Positions 1 to 8,266 of a stretch of DNA of 64,000 nucleotides are shown here, one piece after another. Each line of letters opens with the position of its first letter. The stretch's first letter is position 1. A program made the position numbers and the translations under genes. A model generated the notes under the pieces. The model had not been told where the DNA came from and searched no databases. It worked only from the letters and a program-made list of their open reading frames with translations. The DNA comes from Xylanimonas protaetiae. GTDB taxonomy: Bacteria > Actinomycetota > Actinomycetes > Actinomycetales > Cellulomonadaceae. The stretch covers positions 2,232,001 through 2,296,000 of the forward strand of contig NZ_CP035493.1 in NCBI RefSeq assembly GCF_004135385.1, in the 5' to 3' direction.

Positions 1-341
1 GCGACGCCGTCCTGTTCGTCGGGGACACCGTGGAGATCGGCGCCGAGATGGCGCTGCGCCTGGCGACCGCCAGCCCGGAGGGGCCGGAGATCCCCGTGCG
101 AGTGGGGTTCGTGTGGGGCCGCGTGCTGGCCCGGTTCGGCGACGTGTTCGGGCCGTCGGTGAACCTCGCGTCCCGGCTCACCGAGGCGTCCGAGCCCGGC
201 GAGGTGCTCATCGACCCGGCGACGGCGGCGCTGCTCGCGACGTCGTCGCGGTACGCGCTCACCGAGCAGCCCGAGGCCGAGCTGCAGGGCCTGGGCGCGA
301 TGAGGCCCGTGCGGCTCCAGCGGGCGTACGCCGCCGGCTGA
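1..341 (+). CDS. Class III nucleotide cyclase domain protein, C-terminal part (5' end outside window)
   Basis: The reading frame is open from the first base and ends at a TGA at 339-341. The visible ~112 residues match the end of a class III adenylate/guanylate cyclase catalytic domain: FVGDTVEIG, then the conserved stretch FGDVFGPSVNLASRLTE, then GEVLID and a C-terminal tail ending in LQRAYAAG. Family members make cAMP or cGMP from ATP or GTP, often with an N-terminal regulatory domain that would lie outside the window. The metal-binding aspartates are not in this part, so activity cannot be judged. The gene converges on the SRAP fragment 15 bp downstream. Confidence 0.8.
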   Translation, partial: DAVLFVGDTVEIGAEMALRLATASPEGPEIPVRVGFVWGRVLARFGDVFGPSVNLASRLTEASEPGEVLIDPATAALLATSSRYALTEQPEAELQGLGAMRPVRLQRAYAAG

Positions 342-356
342 GCCTCCCGGCCGGCG

Positions 357-909
357 CTAGCCGATCGGCTCCGGGTCCTCGTCGAGCAGCGAGGGGCCGT
401 TGTTGCGCACGGAGCTGACGAGGTCCGTCACGGGCCGCAGCGCGAACTCCGCGAGCGGGTCGTCCAGCAGCCCGGCCGCCTGCTCCGCTCCCACGGCGGG
501 GTCCAGCCACGCGTCCCACGCCGTCGGCGGCAGCGCCACCGGCATGCGGTCGTGGACGTGCGCCATCGGGGCCGACGCCGCCGTCGTGATCACCGTGGTG
601 GACACGAGCCAGCGCGCCGGGTCGTCGCCCGCCTTGGTGCGGTCACGCCAGAACTCGTACAGGCCCGCGAACAGCACGGGCTCGCCGTCGCGGTGGATCC
701 AGTACGGCTGCCGGGGCGCCTTCGCCGTGGCCTTCGCGCCCGGCGGCAGGCCCAGCCTCCGCCACTCGTAGTACCCGTCGGCGGGCACGAGGCAGCGCCG
801 CACGGCGAGCGGCTTGGCGAACGCCGGCTTGTCGGTCAGGGTCTCGACGCGCGCGTTGATCATGCGCGCCCCGCCGCTCGGGTCCTTGGACCAGGACGGC
901 ACGAGCCCC
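357..909 (-). pseudogene. SRAP (YedK/HMCES-like) gene, 3' fragment cut off by island 1
   Basis: The minus strand encodes about 182 residues starting at LVPSWSKD and ending LLDEDPEPIG. These include the SRAP motifs MINARVET, PADGYYEW (catalytic Glu region) and HDRMPV (catalytic His region). The N-terminal part, with Cys2 and the Asn of WNVAPT, is missing here and lies on the same strand at 12176-12388. Joining the two restores a WGLVPSW motif and a protein of about 253 residues, normal for the family. SRAP proteins crosslink to abasic sites in single-stranded DNA. The fragment reads into island 1 sequence upstream and is unlikely to be functional. Confidence 0.9.
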
Positions 910-1175
910 TTTACCGGACTGAAGCGTCGGCAACACCTGGGGGAGGGCATGCACGCGCGCTCGTACGATCGTCACCGACGAGCACTGCGATGACGGTCTC
1001 GTCCGCAACATCCCTGGGCCGACGTCGGGCCTCCCGGCGTTGCCCACTCGCCACGCCGCATCGTTCGGGAGGTACCTCGATCTGCCGTTTTGGGGCAGGT
1101 CAACCAACACCTTCGGTCCACGCAAGGCCGCCACACGCACTCACTGCGTGTTGCCCCTTGCATTCGCACGCACCA

Positions 1176-1204
1176 TCTGCGTACGCTCGCCTCATGTACG
1201 CAGA
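1176..1204. promoter_or_regulatory. Inverted repeat straddling the start codon of the HTH-STAND gene
   Basis: A perfect 9-bp inverted repeat, TCTGCGTAC at 1176-1184 and GTACGCAGA at 1196-1204, has an 11-nt spacer, and the ATG (1194-1196) abuts the right arm. The downstream protein starts with an XRE-type helix-turn-helix, so this is a natural candidate for an autoregulatory operator. No Shine-Dalgarno sequence is visible before the ATG. The role is inferred; the repeat is seen directly. Confidence 0.5.
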
Positions 1205-4200
1205 CCTTGGGCGACTCATCAGGGACCGTCGCGAGGCGACCGGCCTCGACCAAAGGGCGCTTGCTGCTCAGCTAGGGGTAGGCCAGCAGGCCGTGAGTGG
1301 TTGGGAGCGAGGCCAGTCGCGACCCAGGCGCGCAATGCTCGCCGAAATCGCGCGGATCCTTGTGGTCGAGGAGGATGCGCTCGTCGACGCTGGCGAGTAC
1401 CCGCCGACCGCATCGGGTGTCCGGCCCGCGGTCCGGCCTCTCACACGCGCCCTTCCGCTTGAAGAGTTGAGCGAGGAGCGGTTTGAAGACTTTCTGGCCG
1501 AAGTGATGAGCAGATTGTTCCCAGACGGCCACGCGAGCCGGTTCGGGGGGCGCGGCCACAAGCAGCACGGCATCGACATCCTCGTCGCCGCTGGTGGCCA
1601 GAACCTGGCGACAGGCCAGTGCAAGCGGCACCGTGAGTTTGGGCCCGCGGCCGTTCGCCACGCGATCGCGGAGGTGACGATTACAGCGCCAAAGAACTAC
1701 CTGTTCCTCTCGCGGCCTATCGCCACACCGGCGGCGCGCAGCGAGGTTGGTAATCACGCGAACTGGGAGATTTGGGACGGCGAAGATATATCACGGTACG
1801 TGCGGAATCTGCCGCGCGAACAGGCCCTGAGGCTCGTCGACACCTACTTCCCTGGCCACCGTGAATCGTTCCTCGGCATTCCGTCACCAGGTCCGTGGCT
1901 ATCTCCGGAAGACCACTTCGACGCCACCCCCACCACGATCTTCAACCATGAGTGGACCCTGGCCGGCCGCCGCCGTCAGCTCGATGAACTCGTCGCTGCT
2001 GCGTACCAGGCCGATGCGACCATCGCGTTTGTGGTCGGAGCGGGCGGCCTCGGAAAGACCCGGCTCTTGAAGTCCCTCGCGGACGCAGCACCTGCTGCGT
2101 CCGAGGTGCGCATTCTGCCGGGTGACGCCACTGTCACGGCTTCGGATCTCGAGCTGCTTCCGCAAGGAGGCAACCTCACTGTTGTCGTGGACGACGCCCA
2201 CGAAGTCACCGACCTCACCGGGATCGTTGCGGGTATCTGGCGGCGCAACCGAAGCGCGAAAGTTGTGCTCGCGTGCAGGCCCTACGGGCTCCGGGCGATT
2301 CGGGAAGGGCTCGCACAGCACAGTCTGCTGCCGACCGCGTACACGGAAATCGTGCTCACCGATCTCGAGTTCGAGGACGCTACCGCGTTGGCGCGTGAAG
2401 CCCTTGCAGGCACAGCCCCCGAGGCTGTCGCTCGGCGACTGGCGGGGTTGACGGCCGACTCTCCGCTGGTCACGGTCGTCGGCGGAGTACTGATTCGGCA
2501 GGGCCAACTTGAACCTGGCGCATTGGAACAGGATCCAAACGTTCGCTTCCACATTATGCGGGGCTTCAGTGACGCACTGGTCAAAGATCCGCTGGCGTAC
2601 GACCCACCCACGCGACGCGCAGTGCTAGATGCCCTCGCCGCACTACAGCCGTTCCGCACCAACGAGGAATCAGCACGCGAATCGCTGAGCAGAATCGTTG
2701 GAAAGCCCTACGACGAGCTGCACAAGCACCTGCGGAGCCTCGAGAACGCCGGGATCCTTCGCCGTCGGGGTGAGTCGCTGCGCATCGTTCCCGACTTGCT
2801 CGGTGACGTCATCCTTACCGAGGCTGCGTTCGACGAAGACAACCCCTTGGGTACCGGATATCTCGCCCGCATCGAACCCCTGGTCGCTGGCGTCAGTGCC
2901 GAGCACCTGTTCGTCAACGTCAGCCGTGTCGACTGGCAGGTCCGAAGCAATCGCGAAAATGCCCCGAGCATGGCTGGATCTCTGTGGGCCGCATTCCGGG
3001 CGCGGGTTGAGGCCGCCGACATCGTGGACCGACGAACGCTGGCTGAGGCGATGGCTAAGGTTGCATACTTCCAGCCGGAGCGCACACTCGAGGTCACCCG
3101 CTGGCTGATCGACAATCCCACGGATCGCCTCGACAGTGAACACGCCATGTGGGATGGCTACATGGCCGATGACTACAACAGCGTGCTTCAAGCGTTGCCA
3201 CCCGCGCTTAGGTTCGCGGCGATGAACGCCGAGACCCTTCCCGAAGCTCTCAAGCAACTCTGGGAGCTTGCACAAGGGGATGAGCGCCCGACGAACCAGC
3301 ACCCCGAACACCCTCTTCGGATTTTGGGCCAACTGGCAGAGTTCGGCGTGACCAAGCCGATCGAATTCAACGACCAAATCGTCGACATCGCCTCAACATG
3401 GTTCGCCGACGGCCAGCGCCTCTCACCCTTCGAGGTTCTGACGCCCATGCTTGCCACTGAGGGCCACGAAGCAGGCTTCCGCGGTCACACCATTACGTTC
3501 CAGCCCTATTCTGTGAACCCAGACAGTGTCATGCGGGTCCGTCAACGGGTCATCGACCTTGCCTTCCAAGAACTCGAGTCATTCGACCTACGCCGGTCGG
3601 GCGCCGCCGCGAAGGCTCTGAAAACGGCCTTGCAGTACCCTACGGGGCTCTTCGGGCGCACGGTATCGGCCGATGAACGCGACAGATGGACACCGGGATT
3701 TGTCGAGACCATAGATCGGCTTGGCGCCGCCGTTGCCGCAGGACGACTGGACCCCGCAGTTGTAGTGAGCGTCCGGGATGCTTTGCATTGGCATGAAAAC
3801 TACGGCGATGGGCCAGCCCATGACGCTGCGCAGAGGGTTGTCGTGGCGCTCCCGATCGATTCCGAGTCACTCCTCGCACTAACGGTCCACGACGGGTGGG
3901 GCAGCCTCATCCGTGACCGCGGCGATGATTTCGAGGCAATGGAAGCCAAACGGTTGGCGCTCCTTCAGGCCGTGGTGGATAGCCTCACTGACGTCGCGGA
4001 CGCCGAGGTCGTGGAGTTGCTTGTTTCCAGGCTGCGCGCCGATAGGGAAGTCCACGGGTCCAGCGAAGGAGATCCGGGCCCCCTCGTGGCCGGCCTGATC
4101 GACGCCCGCCCGTCCCTCGCCCACACGATGCTTGAGGTGCTCCGTTCAGCTCCCGGCCAGCACGACCTTGACCCTGTCCTGCCGGTCGTCCTCAGCACTC

Positions 4201-5279
4201 TCGCCGCACATGAGCCAGCGGCCGCGATAGGTGAAATCAGGGACCTGCTTGGGAGCGCATCGGAAGACCGGCGTCGCGCTGCAGCCCATGCGATCGGGTG
4301 GAACCGGGGCCTCCGCGAGCTGCACCCCGGCGAGCTCGACCTGCTTCTCGAGTTGGCCGCTGACCCTGACGTAGTCGTCCGTCGCAGCGTTGCGCGAGCA
4401 GCTCAACTGCTTGCACCCCGCCGAACCGCTGAAGCAACTCGCCTTCTCGCCGCCATCCGGTTCGGCGATAGTCCGAGTGTGGCGAATGACATCTTCATGT
4501 GCTTCCGCGCCAACTTTGGCATCTCATGGGCCAATTTCTCCGACGCCGACATCGAACGCATTCGCGACGACCTGATCACCGTGCCTGAGATCGGCGGATA
4601 CTCGCTTGCCAGCGCACTCGCGACTCGATCAGCGACGGACCCCGCGTGGGTGGTCCGCCTGCTCCAGGAGCGCGTCGAGCATGCCGAGTCGCTTGGGAGC
4701 GTGCGGCACTATGACGCCCTGCCGTACTCCTGGGATGCGCACCTTCGAGTCCGCGAAACCAGGGACTTTCTGCCGAGCCTCACCGGCATCCTCGCCTGGA
4801 TCGCCGACGGTCTCGACTCTTGGCTGCGACGGCAGTTGGGGGCCGACTTGTTCGCCGCAGTAGCGAGTGGATACGACACCCAGGTCACCGAGATCTTGGG
4901 GAGCGCACTCGCTTCTGGCGCCGAAAGCATGACGCGGGCGGTTTCGGCGGTACTTGGAGAGGCGCCGAGGACCTTCATCTGGGACCAGCCGGACTTCGTC
5001 CGCGCAGCGTTGCACGCTGCCAACCGACTCGGCGACGACGCGCTCCGAGACATGTCGGGCGCACTCTGGGGCGCAACAATCTCTGGAGGTCGCACCGGTA
5101 CGCCCGGTGAACCGTTCCCTGAGACGGTCGAGCAACGCGATAGGTCGCGCGAGATCGCCCGAGACTTGCCGGCCGGGTCGCTCGAGAACCGCTTCTACGC
5201 CGACATGGCGAAGTCGGCTGACCGGGACATTCTCCGTGAGACCAATGACGACCTGTCGACCGACGGACGGGTGTGGTGA
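1194..5279 (+). CDS. XRE HTH / PD-(D/E)XK nuclease / STAND ATPase fusion, Avs-like defence candidate
   Basis: This 1361-residue protein has four visible parts. Residues ~5-60 form an XRE-type helix-turn-helix (LGVGQQAVSGWERG). Residues ~85-200 look like an Mrr/type IV restriction nuclease, with D128 in GIDI and Q142-C-K144, the usual D...QxK spacing. Residues ~255-600 are a STAND-type NTPase with P-loop GAGGLGKT at 282-289 and a Walker B-like VVVDDAHE near 330. The remaining ~750 residues are helical and partly HEAT-like (for example DPDVVVRRSVARAAQLL near 1057). Avs proteins use this nuclease-STAND-repeat layout to recognise phage proteins and cut DNA; an added N-terminal HTH is unusual to my knowledge. 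The open frame extends to 552, but the ATG at 1194 starts the HTH directly. It is island 1 cargo. An anti-phage function is inferred. Confidence 0.82.
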   Translation: MYADLGRLIRDRREATGLDQRALAAQLGVGQQAVSGWERGQSRPRRAMLAEIARILVVEEDALVDAGEYPPTASGVRPAVRPLTRALPLEELSEERFEDFLAEVMSRLFPDGHASRFGGRGHKQHGIDILVAAGGQNLATGQCKRHREFGPAAVRHAIAEVTITAPKNYLFLSRPIATPAARSEVGNHANWEIWDGEDISRYVRNLPREQALRLVDTYFPGHRESFLGIPSPGPWLSPEDHFDATPTTIFNHEWTLAGRRRQLDELVAAAYQADATIAFVVGAGGLGKTRLLKSLADAAPAASEVRILPGDATVTASDLELLPQGGNLTVVVDDAHEVTDLTGIVAGIWRRNRSAKVVLACRPYGLRAIREGLAQHSLLPTAYTEIVLTDLEFEDATALAREALAGTAPEAVARRLAGLTADSPLVTVVGGVLIRQGQLEPGALEQDPNVRFHIMRGFSDALVKDPLAYDPPTRRAVLDALAALQPFRTNEESARESLSRIVGKPYDELHKHLRSLENAGILRRRGESLRIVPDLLGDVILTEAAFDEDNPLGTGYLARIEPLVAGVSAEHLFVNVSRVDWQVRSNRENAPSMAGSLWAAFRARVEAADIVDRRTLAEAMAKVAYFQPERTLEVTRWLIDNPTDRLDSEHAMWDGYMADDYNSVLQALPPALRFAAMNAETLPEALKQLWELAQGDERPTNQHPEHPLRILGQLAEFGVTKPIEFNDQIVDIASTWFADGQRLSPFEVLTPMLATEGHEAGFRGHTITFQPYSVNPDSVMRVRQRVIDLAFQELESFDLRRSGAAAKALKTALQYPTGLFGRTVSADERDRWTPGFVETIDRLGAAVAAGRLDPAVVVSVRDALHWHENYGDGPAHDAAQRVVVALPIDSESLLALTVHDGWGSLIRDRGDDFEAMEAKRLALLQAVVDSLTDVADAEVVELLVSRLRADREVHGSSEGDPGPLVAGLIDARPSLAHTMLEVLRSAPGQHDLDPVLPVVLSTLAAHEPAAAIGEIRDLLGSASEDRRRAAAHAIGWNRGLRELHPGELDLLLELAADPDVVVRRSVARAAQLLAPRRTAEATRLLAAIRFGDSPSVANDIFMCFRANFGISWANFSDADIERIRDDLITVPEIGGYSLASALATRSATDPAWVVRLLQERVEHAESLGSVRHYDALPYSWDAHLRVRETRDFLPSLTGILAWIADGLDSWLRRQLGADLFAAVASGYDTQVTEILGSALASGAESMTRAVSAVLGEAPRTFIWDQPDFVRAALHAANRLGDDALRDMSGALWGATISGGRTGTPGEPFPETVEQRDRSREIARDLPAGSLENRFYADMAKSADRDILRETNDDLSTDGRVW

Positions 5280-5435
5280 AAGACCGCGAGCCAAGCTAGG
5301 TCGTGAACGGTCACGATAGGAACACGGCCACTTCCCCCTTCGCTGACCGACCTGCCGGACCTCCACGGCACTAGGGCACGTCTCCCAATCGGTGATTCGA
5401 CCGTGCGTGCCCTCCGTCGTCTACGCTCCGGGAGC

Positions 5436-5633
5436 ATGAAGAGGCGTCGACGCGGCGAGATCGTGTGGCGGGCCGTTGCCTGGTTCGCGTTGAGTGGAGC
5501 GCTCCTCACCATCGCGGCAGTAGCGACGGGCCTGCCCGGTTGGCTGCGCGTGTTGGCGGCGCTGCTCGGTGCAGTCGCGATGTCCTCCTACGCGATGGCG
5601 CTCAACCGACCGCAGCGGGGACACGGCGAATGA
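5436..5633 (+). CDS. Small two-helix membrane protein
   Basis: A 65-residue product starts MKRRRRGE and has two hydrophobic segments (about residues 11-31 and 35-52) with a basic N-terminus, so it should sit in the membrane with the N-terminus inside. An in-frame GTG at 5403 would add 11 residues; neither start has a well-spaced ribosome binding site. It follows the STAND gene by 156 bp on the same strand and its stop overlaps the next small gene. I do not recognise the family. It could be an accessory of the nuclease-STAND protein or an unrelated island gene. Confidence 0.4.
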   Translation: MKRRRRGEIVWRAVAWFALSGALLTIAAVATGLPGWLRVLAALLGAVAMSSYAMALNRPQRGHGE

Positions 5634-5722
5634 AGCCCTGGCACTTCGTCGTCGTTCTGGTCGTCGTCAGCCTCGTCTCCATCGCAGCCCTGCTGTGGCG
5701 AACAGCAAGGAAGACGAAGTAG
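5630..5722 (+). CDS. 30-residue single-pass membrane peptide
   Basis: The ATG overlaps the stop of the preceding gene (ATGA at 5630-5633), which suggests translational coupling. The product, MKPWHF followed by one hydrophobic stretch of about 17 residues and a basic tail WRTARKTK, would be a single-span membrane peptide with a cytoplasmic C-terminus. No family is recognised. It is short enough to be a chance ORF; the coupling and the clean hydrophobic core are the only support. Confidence 0.3.
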   Translation: MKPWHFVVVLVVVSLVSIAALLWRTARKTK

Positions 5723-5850
5723 ATCCGTCGCGTCTAGCGGCACCTTGATGCGCGAGATCTGCAGGCGCGCCGACACCGTTCCGTGGCGCCCTCGCAGGCT
5801 GGCCGGGATCCGTAGGAGACTGGCCGCCTACGTCCGGCGCCACGCATGCG

Positions 5851-6597
5851 TCAGGTGACGACCGGTTCGATGAGCTGGGGTCCGTTGTTGCGGACGTTCC
5901 CAACAGCCGGGCTGACGACCCGCGGCACGAGATGCGGCTCGGGCACGGAAGCGACCAGATCACGCACCTGATCCGCGTCGGTCAGCGACGGGTCGAGCCA
6001 GGTGTCGATGAAGTCGTCGGGCAAGAGCAGCGGCGAACGGTCGTGGATGTGCCCGGTCGAGTCGGTGGCAGTGGTGGTGATGACTGCGCAGGTCCAAAGC
6101 CAGCGATGCGCGTCGTCATCAGCCTTGGTTGGATCGCGCCACAGCTCGTACAGCCCTGCGGCGGCCAGAGGCTCCTCGTTCGCGCCGGTGAGGTAGTAGG
6201 GCGTCTTCGTTCGTCCGTCCTCGTGCGTCTGCCACTCGAAGTACCCGTCCATCGGGATCACGGCTCGCCTGAGGGTCGCTGCTCGACGGAACGCGGGCTT
6301 CTCCGTGATGGTTTCCGCGCGGCCGTTGATCAGGTTGCCGCCGACCTTCGAGGCGGGTTTACCTGCGGGCGGCTTCGTCCAGCTCGGCACGAGTCCCCAC
6401 GACACAGTCCGGAGCTGAGTTCTAGGACCGCCGTCGTTTGTCGAACCTCCGTGCGGAGGGCGCACGACGACGATCCGCACCGGGTCTGTAGGGGCGACGT
6501 TCCACGACGGCGGCGGCGTCGTGTCGACGATCTCATCGATGGCGAACTTGTCGCGGAGGTCTTCGTCGGACCGGAAGGATGCGTAGCGACCGCACAT
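5851..6597 (-). CDS. Intact SRAP-domain protein (YedK/HMCES-like) carried by island 1
   Basis: This complete 248-residue SRAP protein starts MCGRYASF, so Cys2 is exposed once Met is removed. It has WNVAPTDP (catalytic Asn), WGLVPSW, a PMDGYFEW motif (catalytic Glu) and HDRSPLLL (catalytic His), and ends near VRNNGPQLIEP. SRAP proteins form a thiazolidine crosslink with abasic sites in single-stranded DNA and shield them from cleavage. It is clearly related to, but diverged from, the host SRAP gene that the island has broken. It lies 41 bp downstream of the large recombinase on the same strand, so it is probably co-transcribed with the recombinases. It may replace the lost host function or protect recombination intermediates; both are inferences. 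Confidence 0.93.
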   Translation of the reverse strand: MCGRYASFRSDEDLRDKFAIDEIVDTTPPPSWNVAPTDPVRIVVVRPPHGGSTNDGGPRTQLRTVSWGLVPSWTKPPAGKPASKVGGNLINGRAETITEKPAFRRAATLRRAVIPMDGYFEWQTHEDGRTKTPYYLTGANEEPLAAAGLYELWRDPTKADDDAHRWLWTCAVITTTATDSTGHIHDRSPLLLPDDFIDTWLDPSLTDADQVRDLVASVPEPHLVPRVVSPAVGNVRNNGPQLIEPVVT

Positions 6598-6638
6598 GCG
6601 TCCAGTATCCCGGCTGGCACCGACACAGGCTGGGCCGC

Positions 6639-8246
6639 TTACGAGCCGACGCCACGTGCATGCGTCAGCGACGGGAGGCCGAGGGGCACTGGGCCCGGTC
6701 GGCGTTGCGTTCGGTCGAGCGCAGCGAGCTTGCCGGCGGCGGCCTGAAGGCTGATCTCGAGGCCTTGCATCTCACCATGCCAGCCGTTCATTCGAGCTTC
6801 ATCCATGCGGTCGCGCAGGTTGTCGATGATCGCAGCGAGGCGCGGTCGAGCGCGCGGATCGACCCGCAGCATCGGGCACCGGATGCAGGCGTGCTCGTGG
6901 CTGCACGGGGTGGCATAGGGACGGCCGCAGTCACCGAGCTCGAGCTTGCGGGTCTGGAAGTGGTGCTGGAACTCGGTCCATTCGGCGTCGGTCGGTTCTC
7001 GGTACTCCTCGGCCGGTCGAACGGCGCGTCGGGTGTCGAGGTACGCCCGGTAGGAACGGATCAGATCGTCGTTGAAGACCGCGGCGTAGCCCTGCGTGGT
7101 GACGAGACGGTTGTGACCGAGGATCTTCGCGGCGATGTGGATGGGCAGGCCGCCGGTGACCATCTCGGTGGCGAACATGCGCCGAAAGTCGTGCGCGGTC
7201 GCCTTGATCGGTTCGCCGGCCGAGTTCCGGATGCCTGCCCTGGCCCACGCGCGGGCAAGCAGCTTGTTGACCATGCCCGTGCTGATCACCCAGGCGCGGT
7301 AGTCGCGCGTCCGCTGGAACAGGTGCGGCAGCGGTGCTCCCCAGACACGCTCGTGGGCGTCGTAGCGGGCGACCAACGGTACTGAACCGCCACCGGTGGT
7401 CCTAAGTCGGCTGACGACGCTGGCGAGCACGCTGGCCAGCTCCGGGGTGATGACCAGCAGGCGCTCCTGGTTCGTCTTGGAGGGGACGATCTGGAGCAAC
7501 GGGATGGTCTCACCGGTGTCCGGCAGGCGGTGGCTGACGAGCGCGAGCTGGGTGAGCTCGAGCAGCTCCTCCACGCGCACGCCAGTGTGCCGCAGAGTCT
7601 CGATGACCGCCCACGTCCAGAACGCGTCGTCCTCGAGGTGGGTGAGGTCGAGCCGTTCGCCGGTCCCGAGATCCTCGACCCAAACAGCCTCCTCGATGGT
7701 GCGGCGAACCGGGCCGGTCTGATCGACGCCGGGCGGCAGCCGCCAGTAGCGTCCGCCGGCGTGCTCGAAGATTCCTTCTGGTTCGCAGGAGTACCCAGCC
7801 GCGAGGAGCTCAGCCTGGCGGTGAAGGTGATCCTCAGCGCAGTCGACCAACCGCATCAGATGCGGCAGGCGATCACGGACGCGCTGATGCATCCGGGCGG
7901 TCACTTCCCTCTTGGCCTTCATGTAGCCCGTGGTGTCGGCGCGACGAACGGGGCATGGCACGGCCCACGGCGCCCATGACGGGTCTTCCAACGCCCAGGC
8001 GGCGATGTCGAGGTAGAAGGCGCGGACCGGCACGAAGATGCCGAGTGTCCAGCGTCGGGGACGGTTCGCGCCGTCGCGGTCCAGAACGGACTGGGTGCGC
8101 TGACGCCATGCTTCGGCGACGTCCACGGGTAGGTGTAGCGAGTCGATTCCGGGGTGGTGCGCCTCCAGATCCGCCCAGAAGTTGGCGAGGGTCCGGGCCA
8201 AGCCGGTGAACGTGCTGTAGTCGAGCGCGGGACGCCGCTCATTCAA
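6639..8246 (-). pseudogene. Large tyrosine recombinase, C-terminal fragment with the catalytic domain
   Basis: About 535 residues follow the sequence NERRPALDY. They include the catalytic signatures of a tyrosine recombinase: Arg in TGVRVEELLEL, HDFRR, LGHNRL, and the nucleophile Tyr in QGYAAVF. The C-terminus has a Cys/His cluster (CSHEHACIRCPM) and a helical tail. The N-terminal part lies at 10012-10861; removing the IS and one copy of the 28-bp duplication restores one in-frame protein of about 809 residues. The frame stays open into the IS as far as 8561, but those residues are non-homologous IS sequence. Before disruption this was a Tn554 TnpB-like partner of the smaller recombinase. Confidence 0.88.
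8219..8246. repeat. 28-bp target-site duplication, left copy
   Basis: This is identical over 28 bp to 10012-10039 and directly abuts the left terminal repeat of the IS. It belongs to the interrupted recombinase gene (it encodes NERRPALD on the minus strand). Unusually long target duplications are known for IS1549, an IS1634-group element. Confidence 0.95.
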
Positions 8247-8260
8247 CCTGACTTGGGTCA
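8247..8260. repeat. IS left terminal inverted repeat
   Basis: CCTGACTTGGGTCA pairs with the right end at 9998-10011 at 13 of 14 positions. It lies just beyond the 3' end of the transposase gene. Confidence 0.9.
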
Positions 8261-8266
8261 AGAGCC

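Noticed and set aside
552-1193. N-terminal extension of the HTH-STAND protein back to 552
   Set aside because: It would cross the island junction and the SRAP fragment, and its residues are Arg/Pro-rich; the HTH fold begins at the ATG at 1194.
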